14,854 bases of DNA from Arthrobacter sp. (GCA_025464925.1 JAODMS010000159.1:1-14854), one strand, 5' to 3'. Positions 6,033-14,652 are shown, counted from the first letter of the stretch. Notes: generated by a model not told the origin, from the letters alone. Numbers and translations are program-made.

Positions 6033-8533
6033 TGGAGCAATTCCTCCGCGGTTTCTACATCGATGATCCGGTGGATGGACAGGACCCGTTCGGTGTCCTT
6101 GTCTGGATCGAAGACCCGGACCCGCCCGCCGTTCACTGCTACCGGAACAACCGTTTCACGGTTGGCATTTCCCATGCTGTCCACCACGTTCATAACGACG
6201 CGCTGTTTGAGCCGGATGGCTTTCTGCAGGGTCTCCAGCCCCAGCTGGGTGGCCTCCTCGCTGCTGGAAGCCGCGCCGGTGGGGTGGCCGCCCTGGGCAC
6301 CCCCGCCGGCGGGGGCCCGGTCACTACGGAGCACCGCCAGCTGGGCATCGACGTCGGCCGCCGGGGGAGCAGTGCGCGGGGCGCTGTAGACCGGACGGCC
6401 GCTGCTGGGCAAGGGGGTACTGCGGCGCAGCCGGATGACTTCGGAATCGGCGTCTTCCACGGTGGGGGAGAGCCCCAGGTTCCGGAGGACTTGGGCGGTT
6501 TCCCGGGGAGTGGCGTGCGAGATGACCACCGTGGGTGCGATCCGTGCCAGTCCCAGGCCGGCCGCGGCGGGGGCACCTAAAAGTTCTCCCAGGCCCGTCT
6601 CATCCTCGCTCTGGATGAAGCTCGCGGCGGAGCCCACCCGAAGCCGGGCGTGGCGCGCGGAAGTGTCCTCGATCAGGTACTGGAGCGGCTGCGGGATGGC
6701 GGTAGCCGAATGCTGACGCAGGAAGTCCAGCAGCGCTGGGGCATCCTGTCCGGCGTCCAGCGCGCGCCGGACGGAGGCAACGGAGAACCGGTAGATGGTT
6801 GCGGGGCCCTGGCCTTCGGCGTCGGCCATCGTCAGGAGCCGTTCACTCAGTTCCGGCGCGAGGTAGCCTGGGGCCACCGCGGTCATGTCCGCCTGGAGCA
6901 GTACGTGGTTCAGCGCCGCCGGCAAGTGTTCGCCCAGGAGTCCCAAGGCATCGTCCGGCTGCTCGGCGGCGATCGCCGCTCCGAGTTGACTCAAAGCACC
7001 GGAACCGAGGAGGCCCAGCATCTCCGCCTCGGCCAGGACGCCACGGATCAGCGAACTGAAACGCCTGGCCATGCGGGGCTGGGCCCACTCCGCGCGCTCC
7101 AGGACGGCCGCGGCATCCAGCACCGGCGCCCGGCCGTCCGGCGCCGCGGCCTCCAGCGTGAGTTCATTCAGGATTTCCAGGATCCGTTTGCGGACCACCG
7201 GGGCGTCGGGCCGTTGGGCCTCGGCGGAGAGCGCATTGATAGTGGTGCCGGCGGCGCCGCGGTGCGCGGCCGGGCCCACGGCGCTGCCGCTGACAGGCTG
7301 GCCCACGAGGGAGGGTGCGCGCTCGCTTGCCAGCCAGGCCGTGACCAGCCACAGCCATTGCTCCTGCCGCGGAAGTGTCAGCCACTCGAGCTGCGGGGGC
7401 TGGACCCAGGCGGAACTGTCCACGTCCAGCCGCAGGAGACCGGCAAGGGCACAGAACTCGGCGAGCACCCCGGCCTCGTGCAGCTCGATCCGCAGGGAGT
7501 CGGCGAGCCGTTTCATCTCTCGGACGCCGACGCCCCCGCTCCGCAGCGTGGCCAGCGGCTGTTCATGCACGGTGTAAAGCAGTTCGCCCACGAGCCGCAA
7601 GGTCTCGGCGATCGCGCCGAGGGCGGCGTTGCGGCGCAGCACCGCACTGGTGTGGCCCAGTTGCGGCGCCGGCGGAATCAGCGCGAAGTCCTCAATGACG
7701 AACCCGCCCCGCAGCGAGACGCCGACGCTGTGTGGAAGTTCGACGTGGGCGGCGTCCAGCGGCACCAGCAGTCCCCGGGCCAGCAGCCAGTCCACCGGCC
7801 CGACGTCGGCACCTTCGCTCAGCACGGAGGCGCGCCGTTGCGCCTGGGGAACGGCACCCATGGCCCAGTTCCCGAACCTGGCGAGCAGCGCCGTGGTGCG
7901 TTCCGGGGAGGTGGCGAGAATCTTCTGGAGTGATTCCGGCGTCGCCGTCCAGTGCTGCAGCGACAGCGCGGCCTCCATCGGGGTGGTCGCGGGGGAGATG
8001 GCCGCCCCGCTGCGGTGCAGTTCTGCCACGAGCTGCACGACGCGCTGCGCGAAGGCCGGCTGGAGCCGCACGAGTTCGGTGTAGCTGCGCCCCAGTCCCG
8101 CAGGGTAGATGCCGATGACATCCTTGAGGCTGCCGACCGGAAGATAGAAGCGTTGCCGCGGAACGGCCGCCGGGGCGGCGCCGGGCGGGGGGTCGGCCCG
8201 GTGCACGAGCGCCAGCTCCTGCAGGGAACGCAGCTGCCGCTCAACGGCAGCGAGGGTGGAGCCGTTGATCAGCCTTTTCAGCATCGGAGCCGAGGCGCTG
8301 TGTCCGGTGTCCGTGTTCGTGCACAGGTGCAGCGTTTCCAGTACCTGCATCTCCGGGCGGTTAAGCCGCTCGAGAGCGCGCTGCACGCTGACACGGCCAC
8401 TCGCCCGGGCGGCGAGGGCGGCGAAGTCCGGAACGCCGGGGGAAATCAGGTCCGGCCGCGCGGCGAACAGGGCCCGCAGCGAGTCGTCGCTGCGAGCCTC
8501 CAGTTCTTTGCTGAGCGCCCGAATGAGGGACAT
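6029..8533 (-). CDS. Helicase-associated domain protein (partner of XPB)
   Basis: Cytosolic protein of 834 residues, the usual upstream partner of actinobacterial XPB (Rv0862c-like). It has no Walker motifs. The N-terminal part (about 1-140) contains winged-helix-like sequence (LNRPEMQVLETLHL). Residues about 545-665 match the helicase C-terminal/XPB-Ssl2 N-terminal type domain (QADMTAVAPGYL, then IYRFSVASVRRALDAG and a final RHARLRVGSAASFI). A low-complexity linker follows at about 700-755. The end (about 766-834) looks like a WYL-type module: RETVVPVAVNGGRVRVFDPDKD followed by RVLSIHRI. I start it at the ATG at 8533 (MSLIRALSKEL) rather than the in-frame start at 8584, which would overlap the gene before it. 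The 4-base overlap with XPB implies one translated unit, perhaps an assembly like XPB with its regulatory subunits in TFIIH; that is inference. Confidence 0.88.
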   Translation of the reverse strand: MSLIRALSKELEARSDDSLRALFAARPDLISPGVPDFAALAARASGRVSVQRALERLNRPEMQVLETLHLCTNTDTGHSASAPMLKRLINGSTLAAVERQLRSLQELALVHRADPPPGAAPAAVPRQRFYLPVGSLKDVIGIYPAGLGRSYTELVRLQPAFAQRVVQLVAELHRSGAAISPATTPMEAALSLQHWTATPESLQKILATSPERTTALLARFGNWAMGAVPQAQRRASVLSEGADVGPVDWLLARGLLVPLDAAHVELPHSVGVSLRGGFVIEDFALIPPAPQLGHTSAVLRRNAALGAIAETLRLVGELLYTVHEQPLATLRSGGVGVREMKRLADSLRIELHEAGVLAEFCALAGLLRLDVDSSAWVQPPQLEWLTLPRQEQWLWLVTAWLASERAPSLVGQPVSGSAVGPAAHRGAAGTTINALSAEAQRPDAPVVRKRILEILNELTLEAAAPDGRAPVLDAAAVLERAEWAQPRMARRFSSLIRGVLAEAEMLGLLGSGALSQLGAAIAAEQPDDALGLLGEHLPAALNHVLLQADMTAVAPGYLAPELSERLLTMADAEGQGPATIYRFSVASVRRALDAGQDAPALLDFLRQHSATAIPQPLQYLIEDTSARHARLRVGSAASFIQSEDETGLGELLGAPAAAGLGLARIAPTVVISHATPRETAQVLRNLGLSPTVEDADSEVIRLRRSTPLPSSGRPVYSAPRTAPPAADVDAQLAVLRSDRAPAGGGAQGGHPTGAASSSEEATQLGLETLQKAIRLKQRVVMNVVDSMGNANRETVVPVAVNGGRVRVFDPDKDTERVLSIHRIIDVETAEELLQ

Positions 8534-8543
8534 CAGTCCAACG

Positions 8544-8777
8544 CTACCTTTCGCCGGGCTCTCGTGTGCGGCGACGGGCTGCAACCCCGCCGACCACGAG
8601 TGCGAGCATGAGCAGGAAAGCCAGCGGGAGCCCGTAAAGGGCAGCGGAGGTGATCCAGACCGGGGCTACGAGCTTATTGAAGGCCATGGCCATCACGGCA
8701 GCGACAGCGGTAAGCGAGAGCACGGCAACAGCAGCCGCAACGATCAACAGGGGCCGCTGGTAGCGCAGTTGTGTCAT
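8544..8777 (-). CDS. Small two-helix membrane protein, unknown function
   Basis: A 77-residue protein with two predicted membrane helices: about 10-32 (LLIVAAAVAVLSLTAV region) and about 41-64 (WITSAALYGLPLAFLLML region). It ends in a basic tail, RRRTREPGER. I do not recognise a named family. It is the first gene on this minus-strand unit, 10 bases ahead of the preferred start of the helicase-associated gene. It is probably co-transcribed, although a role in repair is not suggested by its sequence. There is no clear ribosome-binding site before ATG 8777. A TAGCGT -10-like hexamer (8784-8789, minus strand) ends 6 bases before the start codon, consistent with a leaderless mRNA, which is common in actinobacteria. 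Composition and third-position GC match its neighbours, which supports it as a real gene. Confidence 0.7.
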   Translation of the reverse strand: MTQLRYQRPLLIVAAAVAVLSLTAVAAVMAMAFNKLVAPVWITSAALYGLPLAFLLMLALVVGGVAARRRTREPGER

Positions 8778-8955
8778 GGGGTAACGCTAACAGTCCGGCC
8801 TGTCCCGCGCCTCAAACCGGCCAAAGTGGGTATGGCAGGATAACCTAGGAGGTACAGACCAACACGGTCCAAGCAGTCACACTTTGAACCCGTATATCCA
8901 TGCGGATGCGTTGACCGCCGGCCCTGTCCCCAGCAGAACGAAGAAGGTTGATTAC

Positions 8956-9339
8956 GTGCCTACCGGCAAGGTCAAGTGGTATGACAAGGAAAAAGGCTTC
9001 GGATTCCTCGCAGGTGAGGACGGCCAGGAAGTCTTCCTGCCCAAGTCCGCACTGCCCGAGGGCGTAACGGAACTCAAGGCAGGCACCCGCGTCGAGTTCG
9101 GCGTGGCCGACGGACGCAAGGGCGCCCAGGCCCTGGGCCTCCGCGTGCTGGACAAGACACCGTCCATCGCCAAGGCCAGGCGGCCCAGCGCCAAGGATCT
9201 TGCCCCGCTGGTGCAGGATCTGGTGACAGTGCTGGACAACCTGTCCGGAACGCTCGCTGCCGGCAAGTACCCGGAAGGGAACAAGGGCAAGGGGATTGCC
9301 GCTGCGCTCCGCAAGGTTGCCGACGAGTTGGACGTGTAA
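8956..9339 (+). CDS. Long-form cold-shock domain protein (CspB-like)
   Basis: A 127-residue cytosolic RNA/ssDNA-binding protein. Residues 1-67 are a cold-shock OB fold beginning PTGKVKWYDKEKGFGFL, with RNP1 KGFGFL at 13-18. The second motif reads EVFLPKSAL (25-33) instead of the usual VFVHFSA, so the His and Phe that normally stack on bases are replaced. Residues 70-127 form an extension, probably helical, that ordinary 67-residue Csp proteins lack. From memory M. tuberculosis CspB (Rv0871) shares both features. The GTG start at 8956 has AAGAAGG 8 bases upstream and gives the standard MPTGKVKWYD beginning. An in-frame TTG at 8884 would add a non-conserved leader without a ribosome-binding site. 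The next gene starts 8 bases after this stop. Confidence 0.93.
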   Translation: MPTGKVKWYDKEKGFGFLAGEDGQEVFLPKSALPEGVTELKAGTRVEFGVADGRKGAQALGLRVLDKTPSIAKARRPSAKDLAPLVQDLVTVLDNLSGTLAAGKYPEGNKGKGIAAALRKVADELDV

Positions 9340-9347
9340 GGCTCTTG

Positions 9348-9950
9348 ATGACTTCGGAACCTGATCAGAACGTGGCCAAGACTGCCGGCACAGCCGGATC
9401 CAATACAACCGGATCCAAGCCACGCACCGGTGTTCCCGTCTGGCGCACCGGCAAGCCCGACGCCGTCCTCGCCGCCGCCGTCGAGGACGCCCGTGCCGCG
9501 GTGGAAGGCATTGCCCCGGCCTGGCAGATCGGGAGGCACCTCGGCGCCCGCACCGAAGGCGACCGGCTGGTGACGCACCTCTTCGAATCAAAGCTGCCTG
9601 GATATCTGGGCTGGCAGTGGTACGCCGTGCTCACCCGCAACTCACGGTCGAAGATAGTAACGGTCGATGAACTCGGCCTGCTGCCCTCGGAGGACTCCGT
9701 CCTGGCCCCGGAATGGGTCCCGTGGGCTGAACGTGTCAGGCCTGAAGACGCACAGGATGACGAAGCGTCAGAGGAAACGTCCGGTGCCGGAGCGCCGGAC
9801 GCCGAGGTGCAGTCCGCCGGTGAGCCGTCGGATCAGTCGGCAGACGAAACCGAAGACACGGACGACGATGCGGGCCGTGACGCTGACGAGCCCGCGGACG
9901 GCGACGCTGACGGCGACGAGCAGGACGAACCGGCAGCCGAGGCTGACTAG
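9348..9950 (+). CDS. DUF3027 domain protein with acidic tail
   Basis: A 200-residue protein whose core (about 30-130) matches the actinobacterial DUF3027 family: HLFESKLPGYLGWQWYAVL, then VTVDELGLLPSEDSVLAPEWVPWAERV. Its biochemical function is unknown. Residues about 131-200 are a highly acidic, low-complexity tail rich in Asp/Glu and probably disordered; this part varies between relatives. A TTG at 9345 precedes the ATG at 9348; I prefer the ATG because TAAGG, overlapping the upstream stop, sits 6 bases before it. The tight 8-base gap to the cold-shock gene suggests co-expression. M. tuberculosis has a DUF3027 gene beside serC, and the same neighbourhood is kept here. A 10-bp direct repeat (9394-9403 and 9409-9418) lies in the variable N-terminus. 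No membrane segment or metal-binding cluster is visible. Confidence 0.88.
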   Translation: MTSEPDQNVAKTAGTAGSNTTGSKPRTGVPVWRTGKPDAVLAAAVEDARAAVEGIAPAWQIGRHLGARTEGDRLVTHLFESKLPGYLGWQWYAVLTRNSRSKIVTVDELGLLPSEDSVLAPEWVPWAERVRPEDAQDDEASEETSGAGAPDAEVQSAGEPSDQSADETEDTDDDAGRDADEPADGDADGDEQDEPAAEAD

Positions 9951-9991
9951 GGCTTGGAACCGTCCGGGGTGATGCTGGGGGAGGTCTGGGC

Positions 9992-11278
9992 ATGATGTCC
10001 ACCTTCAAATCCCTGCATATCCTGAACTACCGGATCTGGTTCATCGGCGCGATCATTTCCAATATCGGTACCTGGATGCAGCGCACCGCCCAGGACTGGC
10101 TGGTATTTGCCCACCTGACCGACCACGATGCCGGGGCGATGGGCATCACGATGTCCCTGCAGCTGGGCCCGCAGCTTTTCCTGGCGCCCGTCGCCGGGCT
10201 CGTGGCCGACCGCTTCAACCGTAAGCAGCTCCTCGTCCTGACCCAGTCCACGATGGCGCTGCTGAGCGCCGGGCTCGGCATCCTGGTGGTCTCAGGCGGC
10301 GCCCAGCTCTGGCTCGTCTACGGCTTCGCCCTGGTGCTCGGCATCGTATCCGCCCTGGATGCCCCCGTGCGGCAGACCTTCGTCTCCGAACTGGTCCGGG
10401 ACGACTACCTGCCCAACGCAGTGGCCCTCAACAGCGCCTCCTTCAATGTGGCGAGGATGATCGGGCCGGCGGTGGCCGGCGTGCTCACGGTCGCCGTGGG
10501 ACCTGGCTGGGTCTTCCTGATCAACACCTTCACGTTCGTTGCCCTCCTGCTGAGCCTGTGGAAAATCCCGTCAGCGTCGCTGCGCCAACTGCCCCGGGCC
10601 CCTGCCGGTAAGGGCCGAATCCGTGAGGGGCTCCGCTACGTGAGGTTCCGGCCGGACATCGTGGTGGTGCTCGTGGCGATCTTCATCGTCGGAACGCTGG
10701 GACTGAACTACGTTCTGTTCATCGCGGCCATGGTCGGCACCGAATTCGGTCTGGACGCCAGCGCGTTCGGGCTCATGAACTCAATTATGGCAATCGGTTC
10801 CGTCACCGGGGCGCTGCTATCCGCCCGTCGCGGCGAACCCAGGCTGCGGATCATTTTCGGGGCCGCCGGGGCGTTCGGCGTTGCCTCCGGGATAGCCGCC
10901 TTGGCGCCGGACTACTTCTGGTTCGGCGTCGCGCTGGTGCCGGTGGGTCTTTTCGCGATCACGATGATGACCAGCGCCAACGGCTACGTCCAGATGACGA
11001 CGGATCCGGTGATGCGTGGGCGGGTGATGGCGCTCTACATGGCGATCTTCATGGGCGGCACTCCGATTGGGGCCCCGCTTGTGGGCTGGGTGGCGAACGT
11101 CGCCGGTCCCCGCTGGGCCATGGCCGTCGCGGCTGCCTCCGGCCTGGCCGCGGCCCTGATCGGACTGCTGTGGATCATCAGGGCGAAGCAGCTGCGGATC
11201 CGCTTTGACCGCAGGGCGCGCGGGCTGCGCCACTTTCGCCTCGAATCCGGCACCCGGGGCAACGACGCAGACCCCTGA
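9992..11278 (+). CDS. MFS exporter (EntS/MFS_3-like)
   Basis: Inner-membrane transporter of 428 residues with about 12 predicted membrane helices and the major facilitator fold. The loop after helix 2 carries the family signature GLVADRFNRKQLL (69-81). The beginning, NYRIWFIGAIISNIGTWMQRTAQDWLV, and the stretch LDAPVRQTFVSELVRDDYLPNAVALNSASFN are typical of the MFS_3 branch that includes the enterobactin exporter EntS and several drug efflux proteins. The substrate cannot be read from the sequence. ATG 9992 has GGGGGAGG 7 bases upstream; ATG 9995 follows directly. It lies 41 bases after the DUF3027 gene, probably in one transcript. The last codons and the stop lie inside a hairpin (11258-11301) that also ends the unit. 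The C-terminus after the last helix is short and basic. Confidence 0.93.
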   Translation: MMSTFKSLHILNYRIWFIGAIISNIGTWMQRTAQDWLVFAHLTDHDAGAMGITMSLQLGPQLFLAPVAGLVADRFNRKQLLVLTQSTMALLSAGLGILVVSGGAQLWLVYGFALVLGIVSALDAPVRQTFVSELVRDDYLPNAVALNSASFNVARMIGPAVAGVLTVAVGPGWVFLINTFTFVALLLSLWKIPSASLRQLPRAPAGKGRIREGLRYVRFRPDIVVVLVAIFIVGTLGLNYVLFIAAMVGTEFGLDASAFGLMNSIMAIGSVTGALLSARRGEPRLRIIFGAAGAFGVASGIAALAPDYFWFGVALVPVGLFAITMMTSANGYVQMTTDPVMRGRVMALYMAIFMGGTPIGAPLVGWVANVAGPRWAMAVAAASGLAAALIGLLWIIRAKQLRIRFDRRARGLRHFRLESGTRGNDADP

Positions 11279-11301
11279 CTTCGGCGATCTGCGTCGTTGC
11301 C
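11258..11301. terminator. 14-bp hairpin containing the end of the MFS gene
   Basis: GGCAACGACGCAGA (11258-11271) pairs perfectly with TCTGCGTCGTTGCC (11288-11301), leaving a 16-base loop. The left arm codes for the last residues of the MFS protein and its TGA (11276-11278) is in the loop. It sits between convergent genes and can serve both strands. Confidence 0.6.
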
Positions 11302-11304
11302 GTT

Positions 11305-11329
11305 GCCGCCGGTCCTTACTGCTGGCGGC
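11305..11329 (-). terminator. Hairpin following serC
   Basis: GCCGCC (11305-11310) pairs with GGCGGC (11324-11329) around a 13-base loop, starting 3 bases after the serC stop on the minus strand. It is weaker than the neighbouring hairpin and lacks a T run. Confidence 0.35.
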
Positions 11330-11332
11330 GCG

Positions 11333-12766
<1,434 letters not shown>

Positions 12767-13462
12767 ATGACGGATCTGATCGATACTACGGAGATGTATC
12801 TTCGGACCATTCTGGAGCTTGAAGAAGAGAACATCGTCGCCCTCCGCGCCCGGATCGCCGAAAGACTGCGCCACTCCGGCCCCACGGTCTCCCAGACCAT
12901 CGGGCGCATGGAGCGCGACGGCCTGGTGGTCGTGTCCGGCGACCGGCACCTTGAGCTCACGGAAACCGGCCGGAAACGGGCCATCGAGGTGATGCGGAAG
13001 CACCGCCTCGCCGAACGGCTGCTGGCCGACGTGATCGGTCTTGACTGGGCCTACGTCCATGAGGAAGCCTGCCGTTGGGAGCATGTGATGAGTGAACGCG
13101 TCGAACGCCGGATTTTCGAGATGCTCAACCACCCGACCGTCTCGCCCTACGGAAACCCGATCCCCGGGCTCGCGGAGCTTGGCGGCGCGCCGTCCCGCGC
13201 GTACACGGACGATGTCGTGAACTTGCTGGAAGCCATGGTCGGCTACGGCGTGGATTCGCGGATCACGGTCAGCCGGCTGGCCGAACCCATCCAGGTGGAG
13301 CCTGAACTGCTCGTCCAGTTTGATGAAGGCGGCATCCGCCCCGGCGCCCTGGTGTCGCTGGAGCGGGTAGGTGAGTACATCTCGGTCCGTGTTCCCGACA
13401 TCGAGGGTGCCCTTGAGTTGCCTCCGGAAGTTGCCGCCCACGTTTTTGTCACGGTCGCTTAG
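12767..13462 (+). CDS. DtxR/IdeR-type metal-dependent repressor
   Basis: Metal-activated transcription regulator of 231 residues. The N-terminal winged helix (1-73) is almost identical to IdeR/DtxR, with recognition-helix residues S37, P39 and Q43 in SGPTVSQTIGRMERDGL. The dimerisation and metal domain (74-140) keeps the full set known from DtxR: M10, C102, E105 and H106 for the primary site, and H79, E83 and H98 for the ancillary site. C102 favours an iron-sensing DtxR/IdeR over a manganese-sensing MntR. An SH3-like (FeoA-type) C-terminal domain is at about 155-229, less conserved, and includes candidate ancillary ligands E and Q near 170-180 that I did not align exactly. ATG 12767 has GAGGAG 9 bases upstream. 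It stands alone between serC and the c-di-AMP-controlled peptidase. I leave the symbol blank because the genome may have a second DtxR-family gene. Confidence 0.95.
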   Translation: MTDLIDTTEMYLRTILELEEENIVALRARIAERLRHSGPTVSQTIGRMERDGLVVVSGDRHLELTETGRKRAIEVMRKHRLAERLLADVIGLDWAYVHEEACRWEHVMSERVERRIFEMLNHPTVSPYGNPIPGLAELGGAPSRAYTDDVVNLLEAMVGYGVDSRITVSRLAEPIQVEPELLVQFDEGGIRPGALVSLERVGEYISVRVPDIEGALELPPEVAAHVFVTVA

Positions 13463-13471
13463 CCCAAGCAA

Positions 13472-13485
13472 TCCCACTTATGGGA
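13472..13485 (+). terminator. Short hairpin after the DtxR-type gene
   Basis: TCCCA (13472-13476) pairs with TGGGA (13481-13485) around CTTA, 10 bases after the stop codon. The stem is only 5 bp and there is no T run, so its function is uncertain. Confidence 0.3.
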
Positions 13486-13522
13486 CGACCGATGAGTTGT
13501 GCACCCGAAGATAACGAATTTA

Positions 13523-13551
13523 TTACTATGGGCTTTAATCCCCTATAGTAA
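13523..13551 (+). promoter_or_regulatory. Promoter region with dyad, upstream of c-di-AMP leader 1
   Basis: TATAGT at 13544-13549 is a good -10 hexamer, followed by AAGAATTA with a likely start near 13556. The block around it (13511-13575) is AT-rich against a GC-rich background. No good -35 is present at 17-18 bases (TATTAC/TTATTA). Instead TTACTAT (13523-13529) and ATAGTAA (13545-13551) form an inverted repeat spanning the -35 to -10 interval, as expected for a regulated promoter. Confidence 0.6.
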
Positions 13552-13591
13552 GAATTATTACCGATACCAAAGCGTTACCTGATCCGAAGCC

Positions 13592-13804
13592 GAGCCCTGC
13601 CAGCGGACCAGCCACGTAATCCCTTTCTGGCAGGGGCGGGGGAACCACTTCCGGCTGCACTTCCAGCAGCCTTGGGGTGAAGTCCGTCACCGGCAAGCAC
13701 CCGCCACCGAGGCCCTCGGGACTTCTCTATGCCTGGATGTTTGTCGCTGCGGACCGGGTCTTTGATCTTTCAGACCCGAATCCGACAGCTAACCTCGCAG
13801 GCTC
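13592..13804 (+). ncRNA. Cyclic di-AMP riboswitch (ydaO/yuaA leader), copy 1
   Basis: The leader of the M23 peptidase gene has the conserved blocks of the ydaO-yuaA RNA, which binds c-di-AMP. GAGCC (13592-13596) closes with GGCTC (13800-13804) as P1. CCCTGCCAG (13595-13603, sharing its first bases with P1) faces CTGGCAGGG (13627-13635). The GCGGGGGAACCA block ends at 13647. A variable arm GGCTGC/GCAGCC (13653-13658 with 13666-13671) precedes TTGGGGTGAAG. The 3' part has CCCGAATCCGACAGCTAACCTCGCAGG, spread over 13775-13801, close to the family consensus. In most known cases c-di-AMP binding switches the downstream gene off, and in actinobacteria the targets are cell-wall hydrolases. No intrinsic terminator lies between P1 and the start codon. 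Control may act on translation, since the ribosome-binding site begins about 5 bases after P1. Confidence 0.9.
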
Positions 13805-13807
13805 TCC

Positions 13808-13815
13808 AGAGAGGA
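13808..13815 (+). promoter_or_regulatory. Ribosome-binding site of the M23 gene, beside riboswitch P1
   Basis: AGAGAGGA sits 7 bases before the TTG start at 13823 and decides that start. CTCT (13802-13805), part of which belongs to the P1 3' strand, can pair with AGAG (13810-13813) around CCAG. P1 formation and burial of this site would then exclude one another. Confidence 0.5.
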
Positions 13816-13822
13816 ACTGTTT

Positions 13823-14641
13823 TTGACCACCCAGACCCCCAGGGGCCGTCGTCGTGCGACCGGTCCTGCTCTTGAGGCGCCTCCGGCTGCCGCCGTCGTG
13901 GCCGAGCGCCCGCGGGACGCGCAGCGCGGCGAACGCCGCGGCCGGCGGAACACGCTGCGCCAGATGACAGAGTTTGCCGCCGCCCATGGGGTGGGGCAGA
14001 AAGCCGGCATCGCCCTGGCCGCCACGGGGCTCGTACTGACGGTGACCGTCCCCGCCACCAGTCCGGTGATGGCAACGAGCGGCGGCTCGTCCGAAGCGGT
14101 TTCCACCGCCCAGCCGGATATAACCGCCGCCGCCGCCGCGAAGGTCGACTTCAGCCGCACGGCCGTCACCACCCAGGTAGACCCCGACGGCAAGCTCAAG
14201 CAGCTGCTAAGCGCCCAGTCCGCCGGCAGCGTCACCCCTGCCGCATCGTCGGGAACCCTCGGTGCTCCGCTGGACCAGATGGTCTCGGCATCGGCCTTCG
14301 GCCTCCGCGTCAGCCCGATCACAGGCGGTTCCGGCGAGTTCCACCGTGGCCAGGATTATGCGATCCAGTGCGGAACAGGCGTTCACGCAGCTGCCAGCGG
14401 CACCGTGACCTTTACCGGATGGCACCCCTTCGGCGGTGGCAACCGGGTGGTGATCGACCATGGCAACGGCCTGGAGACGACGTACAACCACCTGTCCGCG
14501 TCCTCCGTCAGCGTGGGCCAGCAGGTCTCGCGCGGCGACATCGTGGCGATGAGCGGCACTACCGGCGCCTCCACCGGCTGCCACCTCCACTTCGAGGTGA
14601 TGGTCAACGGCGAAGTCGTTGACCCGACGGGCTGGCTCTGA
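13823..14641 (+). CDS. Secreted M23 (LytM-type) peptidoglycan peptidase
   Basis: Zinc metallopeptidase of 272 residues predicted to cut peptide bridges of peptidoglycan outside the cell. The N-terminus (1-47) is basic and Arg/Ala-rich. One hydrophobic segment at about 61-78 is a signal peptide or membrane anchor, followed by a low-complexity linker to about 150. The M23 domain (about 155-272) has H174 and D178 (FHRGQDYA), H223 (TTYNHLS), and H254/H256 in CHLHFEV, so the zinc and catalytic residues are complete. C183 and C253 could form a disulfide. The start is TTG at 13823, supported by AGAGAGGA 7 bases upstream; no ATG or GTG gives a better N-terminus. It is the sole gene directly behind c-di-AMP riboswitch copy 1, matching the known link between c-di-AMP and wall hydrolases in actinobacteria. 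Without the riboswitch it could be called a generic LytM protein. Confidence 0.94.
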   Translation: MTTQTPRGRRRATGPALEAPPAAAVVAERPRDAQRGERRGRRNTLRQMTEFAAAHGVGQKAGIALAATGLVLTVTVPATSPVMATSGGSSEAVSTAQPDITAAAAAKVDFSRTAVTTQVDPDGKLKQLLSAQSAGSVTPAASSGTLGAPLDQMVSASAFGLRVSPITGGSGEFHRGQDYAIQCGTGVHAAASGTVTFTGWHPFGGGNRVVIDHGNGLETTYNHLSASSVSVGQQVSRGDIVAMSGTTGASTGCHLHFEVMVNGEVVDPTGWL

Positions 14642-14652
14642 GCCCAAGCCGA

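Noticed and set aside
5130..6389. Long plus-strand open frame opposite XPB and its partner
   Set aside because: It crosses the junction of two well-supported minus-strand genes, is low-complexity, and has no recognisable domain.
6650..7933. Long plus-strand open frame opposite the helicase-associated gene
   Set aside because: Composition is typical of antisense to a GC-rich coding sequence (Gly/Arg/Gln-rich), with no motif.
8847..8853. Perfect AGGAGGT Shine-Dalgarno-like sequence
   Set aside because: No ATG, GTG or TTG lies within 4-13 bases downstream, so it does not mark a gene start.
8838..8856. Possible iron box near AACCTAGGAGGT
   Set aside because: Aligned to the IdeR consensus it matches at only about 8 of 19 positions.
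8884..8955. TTG at 8884 as start of the cold-shock gene
   Set aside because: No ribosome-binding site; the conserved protein starts at GTG 8956 with AAGAAGG before it.
9394..9418. 10-bp direct repeat in the DUF3027 gene
   Set aside because: It is in frame in a variable N-terminal coding stretch and only two copies exist; no sign of an att site or CRISPR.
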